Shown here: in pieces, positions 45,502-58,600 of the stretch
Layout of the letters: each line of letters starts with the position of its first letter
Position numbering within the stretch: the first letter of the stretch is position 1
Origin: Epichloe hybrida
Taxonomy: Eukaryota; Ascomycota; Sordariomycetes; Hypocreales; Clavicipitaceae
DNA: 64,000 nucleotides
NCBI GenBank assembly: GCA_019022495.1
Contig: JAFEKR010000002.1
Span: 124,001-188,000 of the forward strand
Direction of reading: 5' to 3'
The notes under the pieces: model-generated
The model's database searches: none
Told to the model about the DNA's origin: nothing
What the model saw: only the letters and a program-made list of their open reading frames with translations
Position numbers and translations under genes: made by a program

Positions 45502-46957
45502 TTAAAGAAAAAGAGCAAACCCCAGAACAATACCAGCAGCACTGACAGCCAAAGCAGCAATCCTTGTATCACTAGAAGCACCATTATTTTTATCCTTTTT
45601 GCCGTCTTTGTCACTGTTCCCACCATTGTTGTTGCCTTTGGATGGTGTCGGCTTGCTTGAATGCTCAGCGGTTGCGCTTGCTTGGGATGTAAAGGAACCC
45701 GTCAAGGTTTCGCCAAGCACTGGTAGCTTGACGTTTCCGTCAATCCGCCACCATCCGTCCGCAGTCGACGTGGGGCAGGGCCGAGTGGACACCATCTTCG
45801 CATCGTAGTCTTTCTTCATGACGCCGGTCGGGTGGATGCTAGCCCATTTAGCCTTGAGGTTGTTAAAATCAGGGCTGATAGGGGTTGGGGTGCCTTTGCG
45901 GGTAAAACCATCGAAGACATTGTCGGCCTGCTGAGTGGCATCAACCTTGGGGCCGTATGAGATAAGTCCGTAGTTGTTTTGCTCTTGGATCCATTCGTAT
46001 ATTATACTGCCGCTCCAGTCACTGATCATTTCCTTGCCAAAGATGGCGTCCTGGTCGTCCCATATGCGAGGCCCGGGGACATTGCAACCTGTTTCACTAA
46101 AAAATATTGGCACCGGGAAGCCCCTGGCGAACTCTTGAAGCCTATTGTAACTTGATTTCTCAAAATTACTGGGATCACACCAGGAATACGAGTTGAGTGC
46201 GAAAAAGTCGACAATCTCGGACGAATTTCCTCCACAAGTGAGGTAATCCTGCAGCATGGGGCGCAGTTGCACAATGTCGGCAGCAGAATAACCAATGGGA
46301 ATGCTGCGATAGCCCTTTCGATCACGGTAGGCTTTCAGGTCTCGAGCAGCTGCTTTGAGGAAAGGTGCAGCTGGAGAGTCCTCTTTCTTGGCAATGTTTT
46401 CATTTCCGACAAAAAAGCCCAAGACGTTGTTGTAGCTGTGGAAGGCATCCATGACCTTGGAATATCTGTCATACTGTGTAGAATTCCAGTGGGGTCCAGT
46501 CTGAGAATGGTTAGATGGCGAAGTCAGAGATAGTGACATGGGGCGAGCGAGACTGGGCACTTACAGCCTCAATATATGTGTCGAAGGTGTCCAAGTCAAC
46601 CAGCAAGTAAATGCCCGCGTCATCCATGGCCTTCATACACCCGTCGTGCTTTCCATCCGCGTCCACATGGTACACGCGAATGGCGTTCACTCCCAGTTCC
46701 TTCATCAGGGGAAAGTCCCGCTGGCATTGGTCGGTATCGATGAGAGGATCCTGGGGAACGAGTTGATAGGCAACACCTGATTGGTGTCAGCAATGGAGAG
46801 TGGAGCCATGACATCCTTCGCCAGATCAATCACCTTTTAGGAAAAACTGCGTGCCATTTTTGTTGAAGAACTTGTTCCCGTAGGCTTCTATAGGATCAAG
46901 AGCCGCGACCGACCTGCCTAAGCCGAGCAGGGCCGTTGCCAAAGTGGGCCAATGCAT
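45502..46957 (-). CDS. GPI-anchored 1,3-beta-glucanosyltransferase (GH72, Gel/Gas)
   Basis: Cell-wall transglycosidase that elongates beta-1,3-glucan. Exons 46957-46834, 46776-46565 and 46500-45502; introns 57 and 64 nt; 444 residues. It begins with a signal peptide (MHWPTLATALLGLGRSVAA), then IEAYGNKFF..GTQFFLKGVAYQ and NAIRVYHVD. The acid/base Glu is in GFFVGNEN and the nucleophile Glu in IFFSETGC. A Ser/Thr/Gly/Asn/Lys-rich linker follows, then a C-terminal hydrophobic tail (IAALAVSAAGIVLGFALFL) after a small-residue omega site, as needed for GPI anchoring. There is no Cys-rich CBM43 module, placing it with the Gel1-like subgroup. It is a housekeeping gene, unrelated to the flanking metabolite genes. 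Confidence 0.92.
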
Positions 46958-47683
46958 GTCAATACGTGTTCCTTGTGTAAATTTTTCTGACGGGCGACAA
47001 AAGCAAGGCCTTTTTGCAGTTCAGGTCGAATTGAAGAAACGTCTTCTCTCTTGTCATATTTTTCTGACCGAGCCAGGCAGCGAAAGTTTAGCAAGCAAGT
47101 CTGTGGAATGACAAAGAATCTTTGGCAGCGGTCTAAGCGACGATCCGCGATCAAGGAGTCAGTGTCGTGAAATCTTGTGGGCGTCCAAAAAGCACAAAAA
47201 CGCAAATCCTAGTGACACAAGCACAACACAGTGCTGCGTCAGACTTGAAAGGAGATGAAGGTAGTTCAAGCAAAGGTCAAGTGAGCGGAATGAGACGACA
47301 AGTAGTAAGTGGGAAGGGGAAGGAGAAGGATTGACGGATTGGCGGAACCGAGCTTGGCAACAACGGCCCACGCAAGTTGGCCATGACTGTTTTGACCAGA
47401 GAGAAGGAACAGGCGAACAGCAATGGCGCGATCCATCGTCGCTACCCGGGCCTGTCTGACGATTCGGGGAAAACGTCACTCAGACGGCAACAAGTCCCAA
47501 CAAGCTGCAACAAGCTGGCGGAAAGCGGACGTTGCAGAAGCAAGAAGCCAGCTGGATTCCGAATTTCCGACACACGCCAAGGCGAAGACAAAAACAGGTT
47601 TTCTTCCTTACTAATCCGTGGTGCGCGGAACCACCCGCGGAACCAAAACTGTAGGTACGGAGTACTCCGTACGCACGCCCAGT
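46958..47683. other. Upstream region of GH72 gene
   Basis: About 725 bp of GC-normal sequence up to the second retroelement. No gene with motifs is seen. A TACGGAGTACTCCGTA palindrome lies at 47656-47671, just before the target duplication. Confidence 0.4.
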
Positions 47684-47943
47684 TGTTGCCCAATGGCGGA
47701 TACAGCGTCTATGACAAATAAATCTGCACCCACAACTGTATTGGGGGAGCTGAAGATGCATGTCGCTAAACGCGATAATTTATAATAAAAGCATATAATC
47801 TATAATATAATAGCTTTCTCTATAAAAGAGAAGCTTTTATCCTTCTATTTATATAATAAAGAGATAGCTTTAATCTAATCCTTTTCTAACCTTCTTTATC
47901 CTACTAGGGGATATCTTTTAAGTTATATACCTAGTGTATAATA
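47684..47943 (+). repeat. Left LTR of second copia element
   Basis: 260 bp, same length as the right LTR. The first 100 bp are RIP-free, the rest mutated. It is followed by GTTATAAGCCTAG, the same probable primer-binding word as in the first element, although the LTRs of the two families are different. Confidence 0.85.
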
Positions 47944-50900
47944 GTTATAAGCCTAGAAGGTATATGCCTATAACTTTTACTAAGTCCCCTATATATAAGA
48001 TATGTGTGTGCACTATGCCTTACTTACTAATAATACTTATAATAGATATAATAACCTCTTATTACCTAAGTCTTAAGACTAATATTAAGCTAGTCTTATC
48101 TAATAAATAGGAAGAGTAATATAAAGTATTAAAGTAAGCTACCTAAAGCTAAGAGATTTAGGAAAGGGTTAATTCCTAGCTCCTAGAGCTTAACTCTAAC
48201 TATTTAGAAAAGCCCTTTACTATTACGCTAGAGTTATATAAAGCTCTTATTATAAAGAACTAAGGAAGTAATACTATAAAGCTTACTTTCTAAGAGGCTC
48301 TTTCCTTCTTATCTTATAAGTTTATATCTAAGTACTAAGTATATAAAGTAATAAAGTCCTAAGAAAGAACTATTAGAACTTAGATTATAAGCACTATTAA
48401 TCCTAATACTTATACTATAGTAATTAATAAGATTAAAGAAAGTAATATAAATAATAAGAAGCTTACTCTTTACTAAATCTTTATTAAGCTTAAAAAGAGG
48501 TTTTCTCCTAGGTAAGTAATTATTAAATTAGAGGTATTAGCTAAGTATATAGCTTACCTTACTAATGCTAAATGCGTTAATATTTAATTTAAGTATTAGA
48601 TTAAGTAGTAAGGGAAGCTATACTAGAAAGTATTAATATATAAGATTAATAAGGTTTAGGGTTTTAATGTGATTTATAACTTTATTATAGCTATTAGTGT
48701 GTGCTTTAACCCTAAATAGGTAAAAACTAAGATTATATAACTAGTATAGACTTCTAATTCTCTTCCTAAAGAAGTAACCCTTTAAGGCATTACCTCTAAG
48801 TACACTAGATATTATAAGGTAACTTAAGCTATAAGCTTTACCTTTAGAAAAGGAAGCTATATAATAACTCTTAGGGATTACTTAGACTAAGAAAAAGAGA
48901 AACTATAAGGCTAAAAGAATAATAACCTAAAGAAGTGCCTTTACTATATAGGAAAGGCACTAAATATACACTTTTAGTCTCCCTAAGTATACTAAAGCTT
49001 ATACTATATAGTAACTAGTAAAAAGGTTCTAGGGTTTAAGCCCTTTATAAAGGTTAACTATAAAAAGGTTAAGGAATACTATAAAAGCGCTAAATAAAAG
49101 AACTTACACTCTAAGGTTATAAAGGATAGGTAAATAGTAAAAGGTATTAAGGATTATAAAGGAGAAAAGTTACCTAGTGTTATTATAGTAATAATTATTA
49201 ACCTAAAGATTCTTAAGAGCATTCCTCTAGCTTAGGGAAGCTATATAATACTTAAGAATATAAAACATATACTCTTTAAGAGCACTCTCTTTAATAACTA
49301 TAGTGCTTTATATATTATAAATAATATTAGTTACTTTAAACTAGGAACCTTTAAGGAAATATTTAATAATTACCTTAAAGCGGGAATAACCTTATTCTAG
49401 ATTACTAGAAGAGGTACTTATATAATTAAGAATATTTTTAATAGGCTAAAGGGAAACCTTATAGAAAGCCTTACTTTATAAAATATTATACTTATTCCTA
49501 GGTTTTATATAAATATTATATTAGAGAGCTTTCTTTAAAAAAAGGGCGTTTAGTATTATAGAGTAAATTACTCTTTATATATTAGACTCTTTTATAAGAG
49601 CTTATTATTAGTAAAGCTTTAGAGAAAGCATAATATTATATTCCTTTAATATAAGCCTCTTTTTTCTTATAAGAGTCCTAACTAAGTAGTGAATTTATTT
49701 ACACTATTAGTAATATTCTTAATAATTAATTTAAAAGCATATAATAACATACTATACTTATAATATAATTACCTAAGCAAAGAACTATACCCTATATATA
49801 TAGACCCTAAAGAACTTTAGCATTTATATTCTAGGCACCTTAGTAAGGATACTCTAGCTAAGAGTTACACTTATATAAGGGGAGTGTGATTATATAGAAC
49901 TAAGTAAAGAGACTATAAGATATGTTCTTTAGTTTATGCTTACTAAGTTATTTTAAGAAAACTACTAGAATATATATTACTAAGGCTATTTTAGAGGATT
50001 TATTAGGATCTTTAAGACTATAAGCCTAGTTATAATAGTATAAACTAGCTAATAGTTATAAAAGATAAGTTCTTAGGCATGATTTATGTTTATATATTAC
50101 CTGATAAATTATAGGCAATAGTATTTAATGTGTTAATCTATATTAAACAATAGATTATAAGGTAATTTAGATTGTTAATTATAAAGATTAGGTAAGATTA
50201 TAAAGAAGCTATTATTAGTTAATTTAGTAATATAATCTTTTAGACGTAAGCACGCTTATAAGGTATTAATCTTAAGCTTATACCTTTGTACACTTATAAA
50301 CCTAATAGAGTTATGGAGAGAGTAAGGCAAATAATCACATTATAATTAAATATAATGCTTATAGGCATATAGCTTTTACTAAACTTATGGTTAGAGAGTA
50401 TATAAGCAGTAGTATACCTATATAATATAAGTCCTATTTAATAATCTAAGTGGAAAACACTATTAGAAACCCTAGAAATCTAGTTCTAAGATAATACTTA
50501 ACTTCTAATTAGGGAGCCTATAGCTAACTTAAGGCTAGATTAAAGCGGATTATATATATATAGCTACCGCGCTTATTCTCTTTAGAGGAATTATAAGGCT
50601 AATAAATATAGATAGTTTTATAAGACTAATCCTAGGGGTTATATTAGATATCTTATTAGGTACTTTGCCTCTAATATATATTATATCTAGATTCTAAGAC
50701 TAGGAAAGGTTATAATAATAAGGAACGTTATATTTAATAAGTTAATTTTTTATAATCTAATAAAGGAGAGCGTAATAGAGCTATTAATTAATAAGCTTAA
50801 GGCATATTTCTAATCCCTTAAAATTAATACTAAATTAGATAAAGAATTAAATCTTTTCCTTATGCTAACTTTAGTTAAACTATAATAAGATTAGACTAAG

Positions 50901-53077
50901 AGTTTAAACTTAGGGGTAGAAGCTTTATAGATATCTTAATAAAAGGAAAGAGAAGCTATATACCTTAATAAGTAAATTAGACTCTAAATACCTTAGCTAT
51001 TACTAAATCTAATAATTAGAGAGTAAGAGACTCTTAATCTAGAAGCTTAGTAAAGTAAGAAGGAGTAAAACGCTCTAGATTTACATGCTTAAGAGAGTGA
51101 TGTAATAATAGATCTAATAAGTAATAAGTAGGATATTACTATAAGGGCTTAGGAGAGCTAATGTCCTTATAAGGTTCTAGAACACTAAGTATATAATACT
51201 AAGGACTAAGTTATTAATAACTTAATAGGTAATAAATTGCCTAAGCTAGAAAAAGAAGTAAAGAAAAACTAGTAATAAGATAAACCTATAGGAGTAAATA
51301 CTAGACTAGCTACTTACATAGAAGGCTTAAGGGGATTACTAGCTATATAGTTAGAAATCACAGAGAGTCTTAGAATAATAATATAAGAAAGTGTGTAAAT
51401 AAGCTTAAGGTTATAAATAAAGAGAGCTTAAGGTAATATTCCTTCTTACGCTTAACTAATAAGAAGGAAGAAGAAAGGACCTAATAAAGCTCTTATTAAT
51501 AGCCTCTAGGACCTAAAGGATCTCTTTACTAAATTTAGGAAGACTAAGAAAGGAGATTCTTATAAGCTCTTTCTAGGAGATTAGGATTTTAAGAGCTATA
51601 AAACGGTTTTTTTAGTGATTAACGTGTATTATAATAAAGAAAACAGATTATACCTTAACCTAAAGAGAAAGGTAAGGACTATTTATTAATCTAATCTCGC
51701 TAAACCTCTAAAGTTATAGAAAAAGGCAAAGGATTATTTATTTAAAGAGGAATAGTTAAAAGCAATAAACAAAGAGATTAATAAGCTAAAGGAATGAGGA
51801 ATATAGTGGTAGATAAAGCGTTCTACGATATAATTAAAGCTATTACTATTAAAATAGGTGTTTTCTTATAAGTTTAATAAGAAGGGGATGTTAATCCGTT
51901 ATAAAGCGTGATTATGCGTGCGCGAAGACCTCTAAGATATCTTTACAATTAAACGAACCTATGCTATAACGCTTGCTGCTCACGCGTTCTATGTATTTAT
52001 AGCTTTAGTTACTAGGTTTAATCTAAAGACTAGGTAGTATAACGTTAAGAATGCCTTCCTTTACGTAGAATATAGAAAGGATAAAATACCTATAACTTAT
52101 AAACTTCCTAAAGGTTTTATAATCCTTAGAGAATATATAAAATTACTTAAGGCCCTTTATAGATTAAGGGACTCTCTATAACTATAGTTTAAGGAATTAA
52201 GTAAATCTCTTATAAAGCTTAGGCTTAAATTAAGTAAAGAAAAGCCTTACTTATTTTATATAAAAGATTAGACTATTTTCCTTATATTCTTTGTAAATAA
52301 TATTCTTATAGCGTTTTATAAGGATAATAAAGGTATTACTAACCGCATTTCTAAGGGCCTAAAGGAGGCGTATAAATTAGATAAAAAAGGTAAAGTAGGA
52401 TTTTTCCTAGGGATTTAGATTATTAGAGACTAAGAATAACAAAAGGTGTATCTTAGTTATAAGGCATATATTAATAAGATTAGGGAAAAATTTAGGTAAG
52501 TAAGAAAAGGCACTTTCCTTACTATACTAATCCTAGTAGTAAAGTATTATAAGTTTAAGGGTAAAGCTAAGAAGTAAGTAATAAAGGTTTACTAAGAAAA
52601 GATTAGATTAATCCTATACACTATAATTATAATTAGACCTAATATTACTTTTATAGTAGTAAAGTTATTATAATACCTTATAAATCTAGGACTAGAGTAT
52701 ATAAAGGTAGTAAACTAAGCTATTTACTACTTACTTATTATAAGTAAACTTACGCTATACTATAGTATAACTACTAAACTTTAAGCTCTTTAAATCTTAA
52801 GTAATACCTCCTTTATAAATAATCTTAAGACTTATAAATTATTATAAGGATACTTAATTACTCTCTTTAGTAAACTAATTATCTAGAAAGCTACACGCTA
52901 AATAATAGTAACTATATTTATAATAGAGGCTAAATTACTTACTTTATAATAGGCAGTAAAGGAGACTATAAGTCTATAGCGCTTATTTAGAGATATTAAA
53001 TTTAATACCTATAAAGATTAGGTTATTAATTATAATAATTAATAAATAATTTAGCTTATACTTAATAAGAGTAAATG

Positions 53078-54420
53078 ATTAAATACTTAACTATATTATG
53101 TTAATATTTATAATATATGGTTAAAGTAAGAATTTAAGAAAGGAAGCTTTAAAATCATGTATTTGCCTATAGAAAAGATACTTGCTAATAGATTCACAAA
53201 GGCGTTAAATTATTAGCACTTTAAACGCTTTAGATCTATGCTTAGTCTTATAGATTTACATATAATATATAATATTTAAAGCGCATAGGTTATAAAGGAA
53301 TTATAGGCATGTTAATAAGGGGGTATAAAATTAATTACCCTAGAAATACATAAAGGCCCCCTCCTTAGTAAGCAAAGCACTACTAAGGTAAATAGGATTA
53401 ATAAAATAAAGACTCTAAAACACTATTATATAAAAACATATATATAAACGCTATTTTAAATAAAGGAAATAAACTTATATAAGGAGGCAAATAACCTCCT
53501 TAAGTTAGGCTATTACTATAGTTACCTTCTCCTTAACTACTGCTAAAGAGCCCTTAGTAGTATCCTTAGCCCTAATACTTAGATTAATAACCTTACTATA
53601 TATAGAATCTAGCTTTATAATAAGTTCTAATTAGAGTTATAGTGCCTTATAACACCGCTTTACTATTTACATATATATAAGCAAAGGATTAGAGGAAATT
53701 ATAATTAAAAGCGCCTTACCTTAGTGTCTTTATCTAGCGCTAATAATAAAATTAAATACTTAACTATATTATGTTAATATTTATAATATATGGTTAAAGT
53801 AAGAATTTAAGAAAGGAAGCTTTAAAATCATGTATTTGCCTATAGAAAAGATACTTGCTAATAGATTCACAAAGGCGTTAAATTATTAGCACTTTAAACG
53901 CTTTAGATCTATGCTTAGTCTTATAGATTTACATATAATATATAATATTTAAAGCGCATAGGTTATAAAGGAATTATAGGCATGTTAATAAGGGGGTATA
54001 AAATTAATTACCCTAGAAATACATAAAGGCCCCCTCCTTAGTAAGCAAAGCACTACTAAGGTAAATAGGATTAATAAAATAAAGACTCTAAAACACTATT
54101 ATATAAAAACATATATATAAACGCTATTTTAAATAAAGGAAATAAACTTATATAAGGAGGCAAATAACCTCCTTAAGTTAGGCTATTACTATAGTTACCT
54201 TCTCCTTAACTACTGCTAAAGAGCCCTTAGTAGTATCCTTAGCCCTAATACTTAGATTAATAACCTTACTATATATAGAATCTAGCTTTATAATAAGTTC
54301 TAATTAGAGTTATAGTGCCTTATAACACCGCTTTACTATTTACATATATATAAGCAAAGGATTAGAGGAAATTATAATTAAAAGCGCCTTACCTTAGTGT
54401 CTTTATCTAGCGCTAATAAT
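53078..54420. repeat. Perfect 673-bp tandem duplication inside RIP-mutated element
   Basis: 53078-53750 and 53751-54420 look identical by eye over essentially the whole unit, including the relic of the pol C-terminus and all RIP-type changes. The copy junction is at CGCTAATAATAAAATTAAATA. Because the RIP changes are shared, the duplication followed RIP or arose in assembly. Confidence 0.85.
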
Positions 54421-55243
54421 ATTCGCTTAGTAAGGGGAATATAAGTATTATATAAAGGTAAGTAATAGTAATTACTAACCTTATATAAGTAATATCTTTA
54501 AGATTATCTAGACTTAACCTTAAAGTAATAACTTAAGCTACCCTTACTTATAAGGCTTACTTAAACATACCCTTTATAGGGAATATTACACTTAGAACCT
54601 TAAGAAGTAAGTAATTTAGGCTATACTATTAGTATATACTAAAGAGAAAGGGAAAGTATAATACTAATAGGTTATTTCTATAAAGTTTATAGAGGATTAT
54701 GCCTTAAGTATTCTCCCCTTACCTAGGCCCTTATAAGATATAAGGTTTATAGAGAAGTGTGCTTAGGGTATTCTCCTTACTTCTCCTTAGGAGATAATAA
54801 CTTACTAGTAAGTAGCTTAGCACTAATTAGTAAAGAATTACTAATAAGTAGCTTAGACCTAGCTAGGGGAGGTAAAGAATTATTATAAGCTACACTAGGG
54901 CTTAGATAAAAATATATAGCTAAATTAGCTATAATATAAGTAATTTACTAAAGAGTAATTAAGCCCTCCTAGGAGTAAAGATTCTCTTTAACCTAAGCGT
55001 GTGTATTAGAGTTTATATTAATTAAAATATAAGCTAGTTAATAAAAAGTGCGTTATAAAGGGAAGAAAAGGAAGCCTATAACTATTATATTAAGAGATTC
55101 TTTATAGGAGAGAAGCGTAAGCATAAAAGTAAGAGAGCTTACTTTAAATTTATATTAAATTTAGGCACTACTAAAATACTATATATTTACTAGTTAAGAT
55201 ATTAGTTAGTAATTATAATAACCTTAACACTAACTAGGGGGTG

Positions 55244-55503
55244 TGTTACCTAATAGCGGATATAGTGTCTATAATAAATAAATTTATACCTATAACTATA
55301 TTAGGGGAGCTAAAGATACACGTTACTAAATGTAATAATTTATAATAAAAGCATATAATCTATAATATAATAGCTTTCTCTATAAAAGAGGAGCTTTTAT
55401 CCTTCTATTTATATAATAGAGAGATAGCTTCAATCCAATCCTTTTCTGACCTTCTTCATCCTGCTAGGGGATATCTTTCAAGTCACGTGCCCAGCGCACA
55501 ACA
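55244..55503 (+). repeat. Right LTR of second copia element
   Basis: 260-bp copy of 47684-47943. The first two thirds are RIP-mutated and the last 75 bp are GC-normal, ending GCGCACAACA before the target duplication CCAGT. Confidence 0.85.
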
Positions 55504-55625
55504 CCAGTCTGCCCCGCAACGTCTACAACGTCAGCGATGGTTCCGGCAACAAATTATTGTGAGCCAAGTTCTTTCCCCTTGTCAATGCACCCATTATACT
55601 ACCCAAGCATCATGTCACACACTAG

Positions 55626-58600
55626 TCACGTACGTCCAACGATATCGCGAATGATTCTCGCGGCGCGATGGAGCTCCTTCACGAAAGCTGCTGTCCGTTC
55701 CGGCGACCCTCCGGTAAGAGACACCGAGATACTGTTGCATGGTCAGTAGAGTTCGGCTGTGGTCCTATACACTGCACGAAGGCAGGAACACAATTGACTT
55801 ACGTGTTATTCTCGGGACAGATGAAAGACCAGAAGCCATCGGTGTCTTGCATCAGGTGGACAAAGTCTTCGACTATCATCTCGCCTTCCAGTGAGTTGGT
55901 CTGCGCGAATATGGGCGGACTCGGACGACCGAAGAATACCATGTCACTCAAGAAGGCAGGCTTGGGTGCGTCCACGTTGCTTTTTGGCCAAAGGTAGCTT
56001 AGCACCTCGAAGACTCTTTGGGAACCGCGGCCAGTGAGCAGCAGGGTCTGCATGCCAGCGTTGGTCGATTTGGTCGCTGCCAGCAGAAGGGCCCTGAGTT
56101 GGGCGGACGTCCCGCTGTCTTCCTGGTTGCTCTGATCATCGTACACCGTGGCAGCTGCGTTGCAGAATGCATTGACCGCAGGTGTAGCCCTCTGCAGGGC
56201 ATCGGCGCGGCCTGCGTGGAATAGTGCACCACTGGTGGGCTCCCATGAAGTCATGTTCTGGCCAAAGAACAATCTCACGGCTAATTGGAAAGTCAGGTCA
56301 ATGACCCCTTTGACAGGTACACGAGATTGTAGGAGAAAGTCAGTCCCGAATTCATCGAGCTGTTCTCGCACATAAGTAGACGCGGAGGTGGCCTGCTGGT
56401 ATATTTTGCCGAGGGTAAGGGCGTGGCCTTCGATCTCGGGAGTCATCTCCAAGGTGACCTCGTTCAGTTTTTTTATCTCGGAAGATATATGGTCACCACT
56501 CGTGTGACCATTGCGACTAGTCGAACCAGCCGAGTAAGACTCCATGGCCATGGCTATCCATTCCAAAAGGCGGGTAGCAGTGGTACCATCCAGGATTCCG
56601 TGCTCAGTGATGAGACCAGAACGACCGTTTGCGCTCACGTAAAATTGCAACACCTTGTCAAACCAGCGATTTGCACCGTCACCAATGTATCCCTGGCGCG
56701 CGATCTCGTCGGGGCTTTCTGGGTGTCCGGCGTCAAGGCAGAGAACGAACATGGCAGAGTCAAGAACTTGGAAATACTCGGCATTTTTGGGACTCAGCTC
56801 TACTAGAGTCTTTCTTATCTGCAAATTCCCGTGTCAGCTTGAAGTTTTTTTTTTTTTTTTTTTTTTTTGCATATACCACGATAAGCCAATGCCACGCGCG
56901 CTTGTTCATTGGAGTCAGATATCTCTCCTACCTTGGCCCAAGAATCTCTATCATCAGTCGTCAAAAAGCCCGGAAATATATTGGTATCGGTCTCCTCTCG
57001 CGCCACAATGGCTTCGAATGTAGCCTGAAGCTGTTGGAACGGAATGTCTTGACCTTGGTCGTCTTGGACTGCCACTTTGAAGACCCGACCCTTTCTTAAA
57101 ACAGCGACATGGTCTTGGATCTTTCCATCTTCCGAGAAATGCGCGTAGCTCACCATCTTGTCGCATTCAAGTTGGGGAATACGTGTTGAGTTGAAGAGCC
57201 ATTTCCATCCCCACGTACACTCGGGCCTACCAGCAATCTCTAGGGGTTCGACCTCACCAGCGTCCATTGCTCGCCGGTAGGAGAGAGCTGCGGAAGTAAT
57301 GATGGAAGCACGCTCAACCTGTGAGTGTCGTTTGCCCGAGTTGTCACGCTGTGCTCCCATGATGCTGGTCCACGGGGCGATTGGCGACCTCCTACACAGG
57401 AATCGAGCGTCTGTGACGATGTCAGCAAACCAGCCGTTCGTCTCATCATGCCCATGCGAGTCGTATAGACGACGCAGAATCTGGCGGGCAGTGCTGTCTG
57501 GGGCTCGCATCGCCTGGATATCGTGGTGGATGGACTCGAGCTGTTGCGAGCGGAAGAGATGCTCGTTGGCCTCAAGCCAGTAGTCAAGTGTATCATCCAA
57601 GTCCGGCAATGGTTGAACTGGCAGATCTCTGTGAAGTTTGCAACAATTCTGGTCATGCCCGGTAGGCTTACTCGTAGCATCTTCTGTTTTGTCGGCCGTT
57701 GCAGTAGAAGTAGGATGAGAGTCCGTTTCACCTTCGGTAGGAGCGCTGGTGAGTTTTACTTGGTCGTCATCGTCGTCGTCGGGGCCAGTACCATTCACAT
57801 TGTTCAACTTGAGAGTCATCCTCGAAACTATGACTTTGGCCAAAGCAATCATGCTTTGCGCGCCACTCAGCTCGGATATTTGTAATGGTGTTCTAAATGT
57901 GTGCTTGACCCAATTCTTGAGCTCGATCGAGACGAGAGAGTCCAACCCGAGAGCTGCGATAGGTACGTCCGGGACCTCGTCGCCGATGAAAGCAGTAAAC
58001 TTGCCCAACAAAGCTTGCTTCACGATGTCTTCGGCTTCGGCAATGGTCTCTACTTGTTCGACTGTCTGCAGTATGCTCTGCTTTTTGCCGTCTGTCGCAC
58101 TAGCGTTGGCCTCTCGCCTTCTCTTGCTGGGAACATGATCATACAAGCGATCACTCAGGGCCGAGGGACCAAACGAATCCTCCATGGTGTCGCGGTCGAA
58201 ATGCATAAGATGCTGCACGCCATCTTTCCTGACTCGGGCTTCTGGGTTCATGGCGTACTCGAGTGCTGCAAGAACGTCGTTGAATGAAACAGAACCGATG
58301 CTGCGAGTGACATCGCTCCCTTGCTGCAACGCCCCGGCAACAAGCTCAGAACCCTCGACGGCTCCAACATTGATAGTGGCATATTTCGTGATGCCTCTTG
58401 GCGAATGTTTCCTACTTTGAGCAAAGGCATCCAGGAAAGCATTTCCAGCCGCATAGTTGCTCTGCGATGCTGACCCGACAATGCTGGCCACGGATGAGAG
58501 CATAACGAAGAATTCGGTCGTCTCTGGCGAACAAAAAGCCTCGTCCATTGTTAAAGTGCCATGGACCTTGGGCCGCACAGACTCCTGCCAGTCATTGAGC

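Larger units (their letters stand above)
47684..55503 (+). mobile_element. Second Ty1/copia LTR retrotransposon, RIP-mutated
   Basis: Direct 260-bp LTRs with TG...CA ends and a perfect 5-bp target duplication CCAGT (47679-47683 and 55504-55508). Reading TAG as Gln, the interior gives gag-like sequence near 48-49.4 kb. Integrase lies at about 49.7-50.5 kb (relic of the NG-x-ERxxR-tL block near 50310). RT at 51.8-52.5 kb shows KARLCVRGDLQ, YNVKNAFLY and FLGI relics. RNase H and the pol end lie at 52.6-53.2 kb. At 7.8 kb it is longer than the first element because of the 673-bp duplication and about 820 bp of extra non-coding sequence before the right LTR. It is inactive. It lies 122 bp beyond the PKS stop. 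Confidence 0.85.

Noticed and set aside
47159..47761. Possible genes upstream of the GH72 gene
   Set aside because: Frames on both strands overlap each other and the start of the retroelement and show no motifs.
56819..56931. Apparent frameshift with poly-A tract between the ACP-linked region and the acyltransferase half of the PKS
   Set aside because: A normal GT-AG intron (donor after DSWAK, acceptor before IRKTLVEL) restores the frame. The A-run is inside this intron, so the PKS is not broken here.
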